From a virus, in IMG/VR virus record IMGVR_UViG_3300017969_002940, positions 1 to 22,235 of that record: 22,235 nucleotides of DNA, one strand, 5' to 3'. Position 1 is the stretch's first letter; each line of letters starts with the position of its first letter. The position numbers and the translations under genes were made by a program. Under the pieces are notes generated by a model, which ran no database searches, was not told where the DNA came from, and worked only from the letters and a program-made list of their open reading frames with translations. Below, one piece after another: positions 6,299 to 14,110 of the stretch.

Positions 6299-7392
6299 TA
6301 TGAATTATCCGCTTTTGGTTTAATTACGTTGCTCATTGCTTGTTGCTCATTAAACTCTTGTCCGTCGACTATAGTTGTGCGATTGTTGTTATTGATATAA
6401 TCGCTAGCATTGTATGTTTGATCTGTCCAAGTTTTCTCGCTAATGTTATCATATAGCCTGTGCCACTTAGTGCCACGACGAACAAACAATCTATGAGGAA
6501 CAAAATCATTTCTAATAAAATATTGTCCTTCTTGTGGAGTACTTGGAAATTGATCACCTGTGTCAATAGCTTCTCCATAATCCCATGTTTCTTCTTGATT
6601 AACAATACCGCCGCTTGTTGCATGGTCATACCCGAACAAATGATCTCGTAAACTTTTTCCAGTAGGATCTTCTTGATCAGCGGCAGCAATGATAGCATCG
6701 CTAATGTTGTATTCAGTTTTGTATGTACTAAGATCATTTTTAAGAGTATTTGCTTCTTCTCCGTCTCCAAGTATATCGTAGTATTCTTGGCTGTCTGTTA
6801 GTGGCGATAGCTTAACTCTCCAAATATGAGGATACCATGTTTGTGAAAAACCTTCTGCACCTCTGTTAGCATCATTAACAACATAGTACTTGTTAACAGC
6901 ACTTTTTTCTGCATTTAATAATAATGCATCTCTGAGATGAGGAAGTTCTAGCACATCTCCGGGCATAAGACGTCTGCCCATAATTTCAACCATTTCATTC
7001 ATGTGAAATGTCATGTATAACATGTCATTACTAAGAAAAAGTCCAAACTGTGTTAAGTCAAAATCTGTGTCTTGTACATTATATACACCTCTAAGTTCAT
7101 ATATGTCCGGATCATATTTACGATCTCTGTTTTCCATAAACAACAAATCTTGTATTTTTGTTTCGTTTAGGATCCCTTCGACATTAATAAATTCTCCACT
7201 TAGTGGATCTATTTCTCTACCATCGATATAATTAGGTTGACTTGGATCGTTTTTATCAGGTGTAACTGCTGGTCCAACATACTTGTGAACGTGTACACCT
7301 GTACCGCCGATACTGAATTGTTCACGGATATTGCGATCCATGTAGTAGTAATCATTTGTCTTTGTAGGTTTGTATAAACTTAATCTTGGCAT
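6298..7392 (-). CDS. 14: Neck protein gp14
   Basis: This is likely the gp14 neck protein, which with gp13 forms the connector between portal and tail. The core from FMENRDRKYDPDIYELRGVY through FGLFLSNDMLYMTFHMNEMV, GRRLMPGDVLELPHLRD and FSQTWYPHIWRVKLSPLTD is the pattern I know from gp14 of marine T4-like phages. It parallels the T4 gp14 segment where a GD motif precedes a structural strand. From the ATG at 7390-7392 it is 364 aa, against 256 in T4. A TTG 33 bases upstream is in frame, but I prefer the ATG because a late promoter motif ends 4 bases before it. There is no Shine-Dalgarno. A Trp/Gly module near residues 280-315 (EGQYFIRNDF ... GTKWHRLYDN) resembles those in gp15 and gp18. Confidence 0.75.
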   Translation of the reverse strand: MPRLSLYKPTKTNDYYYMDRNIREQFSIGGTGVHVHKYVGPAVTPDKNDPSQPNYIDGREIDPLSGEFINVEGILNETKIQDLLFMENRDRKYDPDIYELRGVYNVQDTDFDLTQFGLFLSNDMLYMTFHMNEMVEIMGRRLMPGDVLELPHLRDALLLNAEKSAVNKYYVVNDANRGAEGFSQTWYPHIWRVKLSPLTDSQEYYDILGDGEEANTLKNDLSTYKTEYNISDAIIAAADQEDPTGKSLRDHLFGYDHATSGGIVNQEETWDYGEAIDTGDQFPSTPQEGQYFIRNDFVPHRLFVRRGTKWHRLYDNISEKTWTDQTYNASDYINNNNRTTIVDGQEFNEQQAMSNVIKPKADNS

Positions 7393-7396
7393 ATGT

Positions 7397-7404
7397 ATAT
7401 TTAG
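7397..7404 (-). promoter_or_regulatory. Late promoter-like motif of gp14-gp15-Nudix operon
   Basis: On the minus strand CTAAATAT ends 4 bases before the gp14 ATG. With the T4 spacing from TATAAATA to the start site, transcription would begin at or next to the ATG. There is no Shine-Dalgarno, so this gene is a candidate for leaderless translation. Confidence 0.4.
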
Positions 7405-7418
7405 CTGGATCTTAGAAC

Positions 7419-7446
7419 TTGACAAAACAGAGAATGGTGCTATTAT
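7419..7446 (+). promoter_or_regulatory. Sigma70-type promoter
   Basis: TTGACA (7419-7424), a 16-base spacer and TATTAT (7441-7446) form a near-consensus promoter pointing at the unrecognised gene at 7473. The predicted start is about 7453, leaving a 20-base leader that contains the GGAG ribosome site at 7463-7466. Confidence 0.7.
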
Positions 7447-7472
7447 AAGTATGTAACAGTTTGGAGATAATC

Positions 7473-8627
7473 ATGGCGAGAAGTGTAACTAAACGTAAAA
7501 AACCTAGAGTACAACGTAGAGCTAATGCTTGGGACCAGTTGCCAATGGATAAAGGTTGGCATGCTGTACAATATCATATCCACTATTTGATCGAAGCAAA
7601 AGAATGGCTTAACAAAATCAAAGGCTACATCAAAAAGAATTATGACAAAAAAACAATTGCTAATATTAACAAACTTCCGGACTGGAAAATAGGTGGCAAA
7701 AGTCATTATGCAACTGCTGCACACTTTGAAGAAAACGCTCCTGATCAAATACATCCTGCATATGTAGGTAGACTTGACAAGTGGATTAAAGAACTTGCGG
7801 ATGAAGGTGCAAAAATAGTAGCAGAGAAAAAAGCTGAAGAAAAACAAAAAAAGCAAGTATATGTTCCTACTATTCAAGAACGTCTTAAAGAAGCAACCAT
7901 TGACAAATTAGAAGAACTAGACGACTGGTTAGACGATTGGTTGCGTGACAGCAAAAAGAATCCTTTGATAAAATGCAATCCGCTAAACTATTTTAGAAAA
8001 CAAGAAATGAATCTAGGACATTTGCGGTTTGTAGATCAATTCTACAGAGGACAGTATGAAGAACTGCAAGAACTAAATGATCTTCCTCCTGCTAAAAAGC
8101 AAGACGATATGCAACAACAACTTGCAGAAGGTTATAACACTTACAGTAAAAAAGAAATCAAAGAACTAACTGATTTCTACAAACGCTTGTTTGATGGAAT
8201 TGAAATCATTAAAGCAGAGAAAAAACAAACACGCTCTGTTCGTAAGCCTAAACAAAAGTCAGCGGCTGATCTTGTTAAAAAGCTAAAGTTCAAAGCAAGT
8301 GATGGAGATTTTGGTCTTAGTAGTATTCCTCCTGCGGAAATCATTGATGCAACAGTGCTAGTAGTGTTTAATACTAAAAATCGTAAACTAGGTGTTTACT
8401 ATGCACAAGACCATTCTACGTTCAAAGTTAAAGGAACAACTTTACAGTTTTTTGATGAGAATCGTAGTGTACAAAAAACAGTACGTAAGCCCGATGAAGT
8501 ACTTCCTAATTGGAAAAAGATTACTAAGCACAAACTTGGTCCACAGTTTGGATATCTAAAAACAACTGAAACAAAACTTAACGGTAGATTTAATGATGAT
8601 ACAATCATCTTAAAAGCCTTCAAGTAA
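7473..8627 (+). CDS. Conserved-looking basic protein of unknown function
   Basis: I do not recognise a characterised family. From the ATG at 7473 (GGAG six bases upstream, preferred over an in-frame TTG at 7461) the protein has 384 aa. It opens with a very basic segment (RKKPRVQRR, residues 8-16), then Lys-rich helical sequence. A charged helix-rich stretch at about 120-155 includes EKKAEEKQKK and a WLDDWL repeat-like motif. A second basic patch (RSVRKPKQK) lies near 250. The C-terminal third looks like a beta-rich domain, with VVFNTKNRKLGVYYAQD and a Lys-rich end. It sits between divergent gp14 and co-directional gp13, yet is served by a sigma70-type promoter, so it may be expressed earlier than its structural neighbours. 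Basic charge suggests nucleic-acid contact, but that is inference. Confidence 0.75.
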   Translation: MARSVTKRKKPRVQRRANAWDQLPMDKGWHAVQYHIHYLIEAKEWLNKIKGYIKKNYDKKTIANINKLPDWKIGGKSHYATAAHFEENAPDQIHPAYVGRLDKWIKELADEGAKIVAEKKAEEKQKKQVYVPTIQERLKEATIDKLEELDDWLDDWLRDSKKNPLIKCNPLNYFRKQEMNLGHLRFVDQFYRGQYEELQELNDLPPAKKQDDMQQQLAEGYNTYSKKEIKELTDFYKRLFDGIEIIKAEKKQTRSVRKPKQKSAADLVKKLKFKASDGDFGLSSIPPAEIIDATVLVVFNTKNRKLGVYYAQDHSTFKVKGTTLQFFDENRSVQKTVRKPDEVLPNWKKITKHKLGPQFGYLKTTETKLNGRFNDDTIILKAFK

Positions 8628-8633
8628 TAAATA
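8626..8633 (+). promoter_or_regulatory. T4-type late promoter of gp13
   Basis: AATAAATA overlaps the stop codon of the preceding gene and ends 5 bases before the gp13 ATG. T4 spacing puts the transcript start on the ATG itself, and no Shine-Dalgarno is present. Confidence 0.6.
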
Positions 8634-8638
8634 GTTGT

Positions 8639-9379
8639 ATGGCACTAGTAGATGATTTAATCAGAGAAATAGAACTAAGATTAGGTGGTCAGATGGTCGA
8701 CGTTGAACTCGACCCTGAGCACTATGACTTGGCTATTAAGAAAAGTTTTGAAAAATATAGACAGCGTAGTGAAAACGCTGTCGAAGAAAGTTTTGTTACC
8801 TTAAACTTGCAAGAAGATATTGCTGAATATACACTAGACAGTGATGTTATCGATGTTTACGATGTTTATAGACGCAGTAGCGGTACACTTAATAGTGCGA
8901 GTAGTGGAGACATTGAGCCATTTGAAACTGCATATCTGAATAATTATCTATTATACAGTGGTCGTGCAGGCGGCATGGCAACTTATGATTTCTTAGCACA
9001 GAACAGAGAAACATTGGGTAGACTGTTTGGAGAAAATTATACATTTACTTGGAATACTGTAACTAAAAAATTATTGTTACACAGAAAAGTTAAAGCCGCT
9101 GACACTGTTTATTTGCATGTTTACAAATATAGAACAGACGAAGAACTATTAACAGATCCTTACAGTAGTCCGTGGGTAAAAGATTATGCACTAGCACATG
9201 CTAAGTTAATGCTTGCTGAAGCACGTGGTAAGTTTAATACTATTGCAGGGCCACAAGGTGGAACTAGTTTAAACGCAGACGCATTACGTATGGATGCGCA
9301 AGCAACTATTGATAAACTTGAAGATGACCTAAAATATTATGCAGAAGGCCAAGCAGGTCTTGGTATAATTATAGGTTGA
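8639..9379 (+). CDS. 13: Neck protein gp13 (head-tail connector)
   Basis: This resembles the gp13 neck proteins of marine T4-like phages, which bind the portal and close the filled head before tail joining. It opens MALVDDLIREIELRLGGQM, a feature of the gp13/connector family. Further matches are LAIKKSFEKYRQRSENAVEE, VIDVYDVYRR, a central beta-rich region with FTWNTVTKKLLLHRK, and a helical C-terminal end with VKDYALAHAKLMLAEARGKF. At 246 aa it is shorter than T4 gp13 (309 aa). The ATG at 8639 has no Shine-Dalgarno and lies 5 bases after a late motif. The last codons contain the -35 box of the next gene's promoter. Gene order 13 then 18 is broken by a nucleotide kinase-like gene. Confidence 0.8.
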   Translation: MALVDDLIREIELRLGGQMVDVELDPEHYDLAIKKSFEKYRQRSENAVEESFVTLNLQEDIAEYTLDSDVIDVYDVYRRSSGTLNSASSGDIEPFETAYLNNYLLYSGRAGGMATYDFLAQNRETLGRLFGENYTFTWNTVTKKLLLHRKVKAADTVYLHVYKYRTDEELLTDPYSSPWVKDYALAHAKLMLAEARGKFNTIAGPQGGTSLNADALRMDAQATIDKLEDDLKYYAEGQAGLGIIIG

Positions 9380-9404
9380 CAAATATGCCTGATCCTATTA
9401 TTAT
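9376..9404 (+). promoter_or_regulatory. Sigma70-type promoter giving a predicted leaderless transcript
   Basis: TTGACA (9376-9381) and TATTAT (9399-9404) are 17 bases apart. The -35 box overlaps the gp13 stop codon. The -10 box ends only 6 bases before the ATG at 9411, so the normal initiation distance lands on the ATG. There is no Shine-Dalgarno. Confidence 0.72.
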
Positions 9405-9410
9405 CTAAAT

Positions 9411-9923
9411 ATGAAATTAAAGTTGTTAGTGATTGGTCATGGACGCCATGGCAAAGATACTGTCTGTGAAATTCTCAGAGACAAGTATGGTTATAGTTTT
9501 GAATCTAGTAGTCAGTTTTGCAGTAAGTTGTTCATTTATAACGACTTAAAAGACAAATACGGATATTCAAGTGAAGTAGAATGTTATGCAGACAGGCACA
9601 ATCATCGTAAAGAATGGTATGATGCTATTTGTGATTACAATGTTCCAGATCCTGCTAGATTAGGACGAGAGATTTTTTCAGCACATGATATCTATTGTGG
9701 GTTACGAAATAAAAAAGAATTCCATGCAATGAAGAATACTGGTGTATTTGATTACTGCATTTGGGTAGACCGTAGTGATCACTTGCCACCTGAAAGCAAA
9801 CACAGTATGAGTCTTGAACAATGGATGTCAGATTTTACTATTGATAATAACGGTACATTAGAAGATTTAGAATTTAATGTACATGCTCTTATTAGTCACA
9901 TTGATAGCTACAGTGCTAGTTAA
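9411..9923 (+). CDS. P-loop (deoxy)nucleoside monophosphate kinase-like protein
   Basis: The N-terminus MKLKLLVIGHGRHGKDT carries a P-loop (GHGRHGKD, residues 9-16) of the kind found in T4 gene 1-type dNMP kinases and related AAA-like NMP kinases. The C-terminal IDNNGTLEDLE also resembles the end of that family (an Asn-Asp/Asn-Gly-Ser/Thr-Leu-Glu motif). The family phosphorylates dNMPs for phage DNA synthesis. At 170 aa it is shorter than T4 gp1 (241 aa), so the lid or base-recognition part is reduced, and the substrate is uncertain. The central RHNHRKEWYDAICDYN stretch is distinctive. It lies in the middle of the structural cluster with its own sigma70-type promoter and is followed by an inverted-repeat-rich gap. 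Confidence 0.75.
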   Translation: MKLKLLVIGHGRHGKDTVCEILRDKYGYSFESSSQFCSKLFIYNDLKDKYGYSSEVECYADRHNHRKEWYDAICDYNVPDPARLGREIFSAHDIYCGLRNKKEFHAMKNTGVFDYCIWVDRSDHLPPESKHSMSLEQWMSDFTIDNNGTLEDLEFNVHALISHIDSYSAS

Positions 9924-9961
9924 TTAACTACGTGGTTAACCTCTATATCCCCCCTGATATA
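9924..9961 (+). repeat. Two short inverted repeats between the kinase-like gene and gp18
   Basis: TTAACTACGTGGTTAA (9924-9939) is a 16-base palindrome apart from one T-G mismatch. TATATC and GATATA (9944-9961) flank a C-rich six-base loop. Neither is followed by a T run, so a normal intrinsic terminator is not supported. They could be an mRNA 3' end stabiliser or a protein site. Confidence 0.35.
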
Positions 9962-9971
9962 TAGCAACTCT

Positions 9972-9979
9972 GGTAAATA
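9972..9979 (+). promoter_or_regulatory. Late promoter-like motif of gp18
   Basis: GGTAAATA keeps the TAAATA core of the late motif. It lies 35 bases before the gp18 ATG, leaving room for AGAGGAG at 10001-10007, an unusually strong ribosome site that fits a very abundant product. Confidence 0.5.
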
Positions 9980-10014
9980 GTTTTAGCAAATACTTTTATC
10001 AGAGGAGCAAGAAT

Positions 10015-12522
10015 ATGGCATTAGTATCTCCAGGTGTTGAGGTCCAAGTAGTAGATGAAAGTGCATACGGTGCACCAGGTGCCGGCACAGTACCACTACT
10101 ATTGGTAGCAACACATCAAGACAAAACAGATCCGACAGGCAGTGAAGCAGACGGTATTGCCAAGTATACAAAAAGTCAGTATGCAGGTGAAGTAATTAAA
10201 GTTACTAGCCAGCGTGAGCTTACACAGTATTTTGGTAATCCAACATTTACAATGGATGGATCAGCAGTAGTACAAGGCAGCGAAACCAGTGAATATGGTA
10301 TTATGGCTGCATACAGTTACTTAGGTCAAGGCAATCAAGCATACATTGTACGTGCAGATTTAGATCTAAATGAATTAAACGCAACAACAACTGCACCAAC
10401 AGCAAAGTGGTCAACAGCTAATACTATTTGGCTGGACTATGATGAATCAAAGTTTGGTATTCATCAATGGAGTGCAGCAACAAACAAGTGGGTTGAACAA
10501 ACACCTCTTGTTGAAGTTAACGCAGACGATGGTTCAGACATTGCAGGTGGTGTACACACACCAACAACTACAGTAGTAAACGGATCATTCCTTGCAGTTG
10601 TACACGTTGACAACGAAATAAGTGTAACCGCAGTACGTCAAATGTCAGTAGAATATTTTTACGGTGTTAGCGGCGCATGGGAAGTAGTTGATCAATCAAC
10701 AGGTATCAGTACAGGCGAAGCAGTAACATGGGATGCACACTACAATGCACCAGCAGGACCTAGCAATGGTGATATTTGGGTTAAAACAACACGCCCAGGT
10801 AATGGTCTTAACTTAGCCCTATACAGTTACGACTCAACATTTAACATGTTTACACCACTAACAGTAGAAGGTGTTAGCACTACACAAACAGCAGGTGCTG
10901 CTGGTATTGGTGACTTTGTAGCACAAGATGGCTCAAGTACAACAGCACTAACAGCAGGCGGTGTCTCTGTTGGGAATATTTTACTTGATCAAGAAGCAGC
11001 AACAGCCGCAGTTATTATTATTAGACCTATAACAGCAGGTGGTGCAGTTGGCACAGACCTTACAGCAGGTTCTTATACAACAGCACTAGCAATGGCAGAC
11101 ATTCCTACAGGAACTCCTGCGAACGGTACATACTGGTATGATAATACTATTGGCGCATTGGATGTATATTCAGTACAGCCAGGCGGATTTACACCTGTAA
11201 CTCCTACATATAGTACAACTGCTCCAACAGGTGCAGTATTAGGCGATGTTTGGATTGACACAACATACGCAGGTGAAAACATGGCAAACGAACGTGCTTA
11301 TCCTGCAATTAATGTATGGAATGGTGCAGCATGGATTGCACATGACAACACAGACCAAACTACTACAACTGGTGTTCTTTTTGATGACATCACTGATACA
11401 GCAGCTGACACAAGTAATGGTGGTAGTGCAACAGTTATTACAGGTGGTCCTAACCCAGCGTTATATCCAAACGGTATGATTGCAGTTAACATGGCACAAA
11501 GTAAAAATACTGTAAGAGAATACAACAGTGTAGCAGGTGCATGGAGAAATGGTGCAGCTAATCACGCAGATGGCAGCGGACGGTTTGGTCGCTATGCACA
11601 GCGTGGTGTTATTGCAACAGCAATGCAAGCGGTTGCGGCAGGTACAGATTTACGTGATCCACAATTCCGCTTTAGCTTAATTGCAGCACCTAACTATCCA
11701 GAACTAGTTGACGAAATGGTTAACCTTAACGCAGACAGAGGCGAAACAGCATTTATTATTGTTGATAGTCCACTTCGTAAAAACCCAACTGATGTTATTA
11801 ACTGGGTTCAAAACGGAAATGTTGCAAGTGAAAATGGCGAAGATGGATTGGTAACAAACAATACATACAGCGCAGTTTACTATCCAGCAGGTCAAACAAC
11901 TGAACCATTAAATGGTAACACAGTTGTTGTTCCTCCTTCACATATGGCACTATACACATATGCATATAACGACAACATTAGCTTCCAATGGTTCCCACCA
12001 GCTGGTCTAACACGTGGTGTTGTGCAAAACGCAACTAGCGTTGGTTATGTTACAACTGAAGGCGAGTTTAAAGCAGTAGCACTAAGTCAAGGACAGCGTG
12101 ATGCAATGTATACAGCTAAATTAAACCCGATTACAACATTTGTTGGACAAGGTACAATTGTATTTGGTCAGAAAACACTACACACTACTACAAGTGCGTT
12201 AGATCGTGTTAACGTTGCAAGACTTGTTGCATATCTAAGAGATCGTTTTGATGAACTAGCTCGTCCGTTCTTATTTGAAATCAACGATGCACAAACAAGA
12301 GCAAGAGCTAAAATTGCATTTGAAAGATTCTTAGCAGATATCTTAAGCCGCAGAGGTCTAAACGACTTTGCAGTTGTATGTGATGAATCAAACAACACAC
12401 CAGCAAGAATTGATCGTAATGAATTTTATGTTGATGTTGCTATCGAACCAGCAAAAGCAGCAGAATTCATTTACATTCCAATCAGATTGGTTAATACAGG
12501 TGCTCTTTCAGAGACAAATTAA
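10015..12522 (+). CDS. 18: Contractile tail sheath protein gp18 with a large inserted domain
   Basis: The N-terminal MALVSPGVEVQVVDES and the SRELTQYFG-like and AYSYLGQGNQAYIVRADL segments are hallmarks of myovirus sheath proteins. The C-terminal 300 residues carry the conserved sheath core, including WFPPAGLTRGV, LNPITTFVGQGTIVFGQKT, NVARLVAYLRDRF and PFLFEINDAQTR. The protein polymerises around the tube and contracts to drive it through the envelope. At 835 aa it is larger than T4 gp18 (659 aa). The surplus lies at about residues 120-520, an outer insertion rich in Thr, Ala and Gly. It contains several copies of a Trp-centred motif (WVKTTRPGNG, YWYDNTIG, VWIDTTYAG, WNGAAWIAHD, AGAWRNG). It has its own late motif, and a strong terminator follows. 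Confidence 0.95.
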   Translation: MALVSPGVEVQVVDESAYGAPGAGTVPLLLVATHQDKTDPTGSEADGIAKYTKSQYAGEVIKVTSQRELTQYFGNPTFTMDGSAVVQGSETSEYGIMAAYSYLGQGNQAYIVRADLDLNELNATTTAPTAKWSTANTIWLDYDESKFGIHQWSAATNKWVEQTPLVEVNADDGSDIAGGVHTPTTTVVNGSFLAVVHVDNEISVTAVRQMSVEYFYGVSGAWEVVDQSTGISTGEAVTWDAHYNAPAGPSNGDIWVKTTRPGNGLNLALYSYDSTFNMFTPLTVEGVSTTQTAGAAGIGDFVAQDGSSTTALTAGGVSVGNILLDQEAATAAVIIIRPITAGGAVGTDLTAGSYTTALAMADIPTGTPANGTYWYDNTIGALDVYSVQPGGFTPVTPTYSTTAPTGAVLGDVWIDTTYAGENMANERAYPAINVWNGAAWIAHDNTDQTTTTGVLFDDITDTAADTSNGGSATVITGGPNPALYPNGMIAVNMAQSKNTVREYNSVAGAWRNGAANHADGSGRFGRYAQRGVIATAMQAVAAGTDLRDPQFRFSLIAAPNYPELVDEMVNLNADRGETAFIIVDSPLRKNPTDVINWVQNGNVASENGEDGLVTNNTYSAVYYPAGQTTEPLNGNTVVVPPSHMALYTYAYNDNISFQWFPPAGLTRGVVQNATSVGYVTTEGEFKAVALSQGQRDAMYTAKLNPITTFVGQGTIVFGQKTLHTTTSALDRVNVARLVAYLRDRFDELARPFLFEINDAQTRARAKIAFERFLADILSRRGLNDFAVVCDESNNTPARIDRNEFYVDVAIEPAKAAEFIYIPIRLVNTGALSETN

Positions 12523-12543
12523 TAAAAAATTAACATAATACTT

Positions 12544-12573
12544 AATTAGGCGTCATACGGCGCCTAATTTTTT
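12544..12573 (+). terminator. Rho-independent terminator after gp18
   Basis: AATTAGGCG (12544-12552) and CGCCTAATT (12561-12569) form a perfect 9-bp stem with an 8-base loop, and the T run extends through 12573. It separates sheath from tube transcription. Confidence 0.9.
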
Positions 12574-12583
12574 GACTAGAAAT

Positions 12584-12591
12584 AATAAATA
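12584..12591 (+). promoter_or_regulatory. T4-type late promoter of gp19
   Basis: AATAAATA is followed by AGAGGAG (12608-12614) and the gp19 ATG at 12621. With the upstream terminator it makes the tube gene an independent late unit. Confidence 0.65.
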
Positions 12592-12620
12592 CTACTAGCC
12601 GGTATTAAGAGGAGATTTCG

Positions 12621-13220
12621 ATGGCAGTAATTACAACTTTAGGCGTTCCCGATAATCAAGGAAACACAACAACAATTATGCCCAAACTACAGTATCGCTT
12701 TAGAGTAACTTTCATTGGTGAAGCATTCAGTGGTACTCCAACTCGTAGTGTTATTAGTGTAACTAGACCAAGTATTACACACGATGAGGTAGTTGTAGAC
12801 GCATATAATTCAAGAATTTACCTAGCAGGTAAACATACGTGGGATCCAGTAACAGTGGTCCTAAGAGACGATGTTGACAGTGCGGTATTAAAAGAAATCA
12901 ACAATCAATTAAATTTCCAAGTGGATCATGCTAACCAATCAAGCCCAAGAGCAGGTAGTGGTTATAAATTCCAAATGGTTGTTGAAAGTTTAGATGGTGC
13001 AAACCCATCACCAGGTGTACTAGATACATTTGAACTAGCAGGTTGCTATCTTGCAAACGTTCAATATGGTGATATGGCATATAATAGTAGTGAACAAGTA
13101 CAAGTTACATTAAGTGTACGCTACGATAATGCTGAAATTTATGATGCAGCTGGTAACGCTACGCTAACAGGCGCAACACCTGATCAAACTCGTAGTAACG
13201 CAACAGGCGCTGGTACCTAA
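12621..13220 (+). CDS. 19: Tail tube protein gp19
   Basis: The protein matches the T4-type tail tube family, which stacks in hexameric rings inside the sheath. Features are YRFRVTFIGEAF near the N-terminus, SVTRPSITHDEVVVDAYNSR, YLAGKHTWDPVTVVLRDD, GSGYKFQMVVESLDG and LAGCYLANVQYGDMAYNSSE, followed by VQVTLSVRYDNAEIYD. At 199 aa it is slightly longer than T4 gp19 (163 aa), mainly through a low-complexity Thr/Ala/Gly tail. AGAGGAG provides a strong ribosome site. It is followed after 13 bases by a second tube-fold-like gene, with no promoter motif between, so the two are probably co-transcribed. Confidence 0.93.
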   Translation: MAVITTLGVPDNQGNTTTIMPKLQYRFRVTFIGEAFSGTPTRSVISVTRPSITHDEVVVDAYNSRIYLAGKHTWDPVTVVLRDDVDSAVLKEINNQLNFQVDHANQSSPRAGSGYKFQMVVESLDGANPSPGVLDTFELAGCYLANVQYGDMAYNSSEQVQVTLSVRYDNAEIYDAAGNATLTGATPDQTRSNATGAGT

Positions 13221-13233
13221 TAGGACATAACTA

Positions 13234-14103
13234 ATGGGATTGATTAGCAATACCGGCCCTTATAATGCTGCCGCTGATAAATTTAATATTCAGCACGGAA
13301 GTAATGTACTCTTAGGTGCACCAAGACTGAAATATAATTACAGCGTTGATTTTATATTAAACGAATCAATCCCGCTAATGGACGAAAGTTTTGGAAGAGC
13401 CTTTACATTTGATAGAGTTTCAAGTGTAGGCCTTCCAGACTACGACTATAATGTTGTTAGAGTAAATCAATATAACAGACCTAGATATGTTCCTACTAGA
13501 ATGGATACTAGTCCTGTTAGTATTATTTTTTATGATACTAAAGATAATCAATTTAATTTTTTACACATGGCATATGCTAGACACTACTTCAATGGACACG
13601 AGCTTGAAGGACTAGCTGGTTATAATGTTATAACTCCGCAATTTAGCACAGGTGCGGGACAAGACTTTGGCGCACAATCTGTTCCTCATAGTCAAAGATT
13701 TTTCTTTCAAGAAATTATTATTAAACAACAAGATACTGCACAAGGTGGCAGATCTATACATTTACACAATTGTATGATGACAAGTGTTAATCATGACAGA
13801 TTAGATTATAGCGATAGCAATCCTGTCACTTATAATGTTCAATTTCAACCAGAGCATGTTAACATTAAACCGTTAGCAGCATCTAGCACAGCAAATGCCG
13901 CAGCTCAAGCAGCAACAGGCGGTAGTGAAGCTGGGACTGTAGCAAATAGAACTGGTAATAGTGGCACTGTGTCAACAGGTACAGCCGCAACTTCTACACA
14001 AACTCCTGAAGCACAAGGACTTAGACCATTTACTGGCACACTACAAACTGGAGAAGTGTTGCGTAATATCGATGGCAGGACATACGTGGTTCCGGCCTCT
14101 TAA
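13234..14103 (+). CDS. Second tail-tube-fold-like protein (gp19/gp54-like candidate)
   Basis: The layout parallels gp19: an N-terminal YSVDFILNESIPLM strand, VSSVGLPDYDYNVVRVNQYN and PVSIIFYDTKDNQFNFLHM. The second and third recall the SISRP...NSR and DPVTVVLRDD strands of tube proteins and the corresponding region of T4 gp54, the baseplate tube initiator. A later FFFQEIIIKQQD ... IHLHNCMMTSVNHDRLDY ... VTYNVQFQPEH matches the final tube strands. Residues 210-289 are a low-complexity Ala/Thr/Gly tail with a final GEVLRNIDGRTYVV. I infer a tail-tube initiator, terminator or specialised ring protein. It has AGGA upstream and is coupled to gp19. Structural prediction would separate gp54-like from an extra tube protein; by eye I cannot. 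Confidence 0.6.
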   Translation: MGLISNTGPYNAAADKFNIQHGSNVLLGAPRLKYNYSVDFILNESIPLMDESFGRAFTFDRVSSVGLPDYDYNVVRVNQYNRPRYVPTRMDTSPVSIIFYDTKDNQFNFLHMAYARHYFNGHELEGLAGYNVITPQFSTGAGQDFGAQSVPHSQRFFFQEIIIKQQDTAQGGRSIHLHNCMMTSVNHDRLDYSDSNPVTYNVQFQPEHVNIKPLAASSTANAAAQAATGGSEAGTVANRTGNSGTVSTGTAATSTQTPEAQGLRPFTGTLQTGEVLRNIDGRTYVVPAS

Positions 14104-14110
14104 TAGTATC

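Noticed and set aside
7393-7425. In-frame TTG start for gp14
   Set aside because: It would place the late promoter motif inside the coding region and would start at the divergent promoter; the ATG at 7392 is simpler.
7461-7472. In-frame TTG start for the unknown 384-aa protein
   Set aside because: The TTG overlaps the GGAG that serves the ATG at 7473, which is the normal arrangement for that ATG.
9924-9961. Intrinsic terminator after the kinase-like gene
   Set aside because: Both inverted repeats are short and AT-rich and neither has a T run, so only a repeat is reported.
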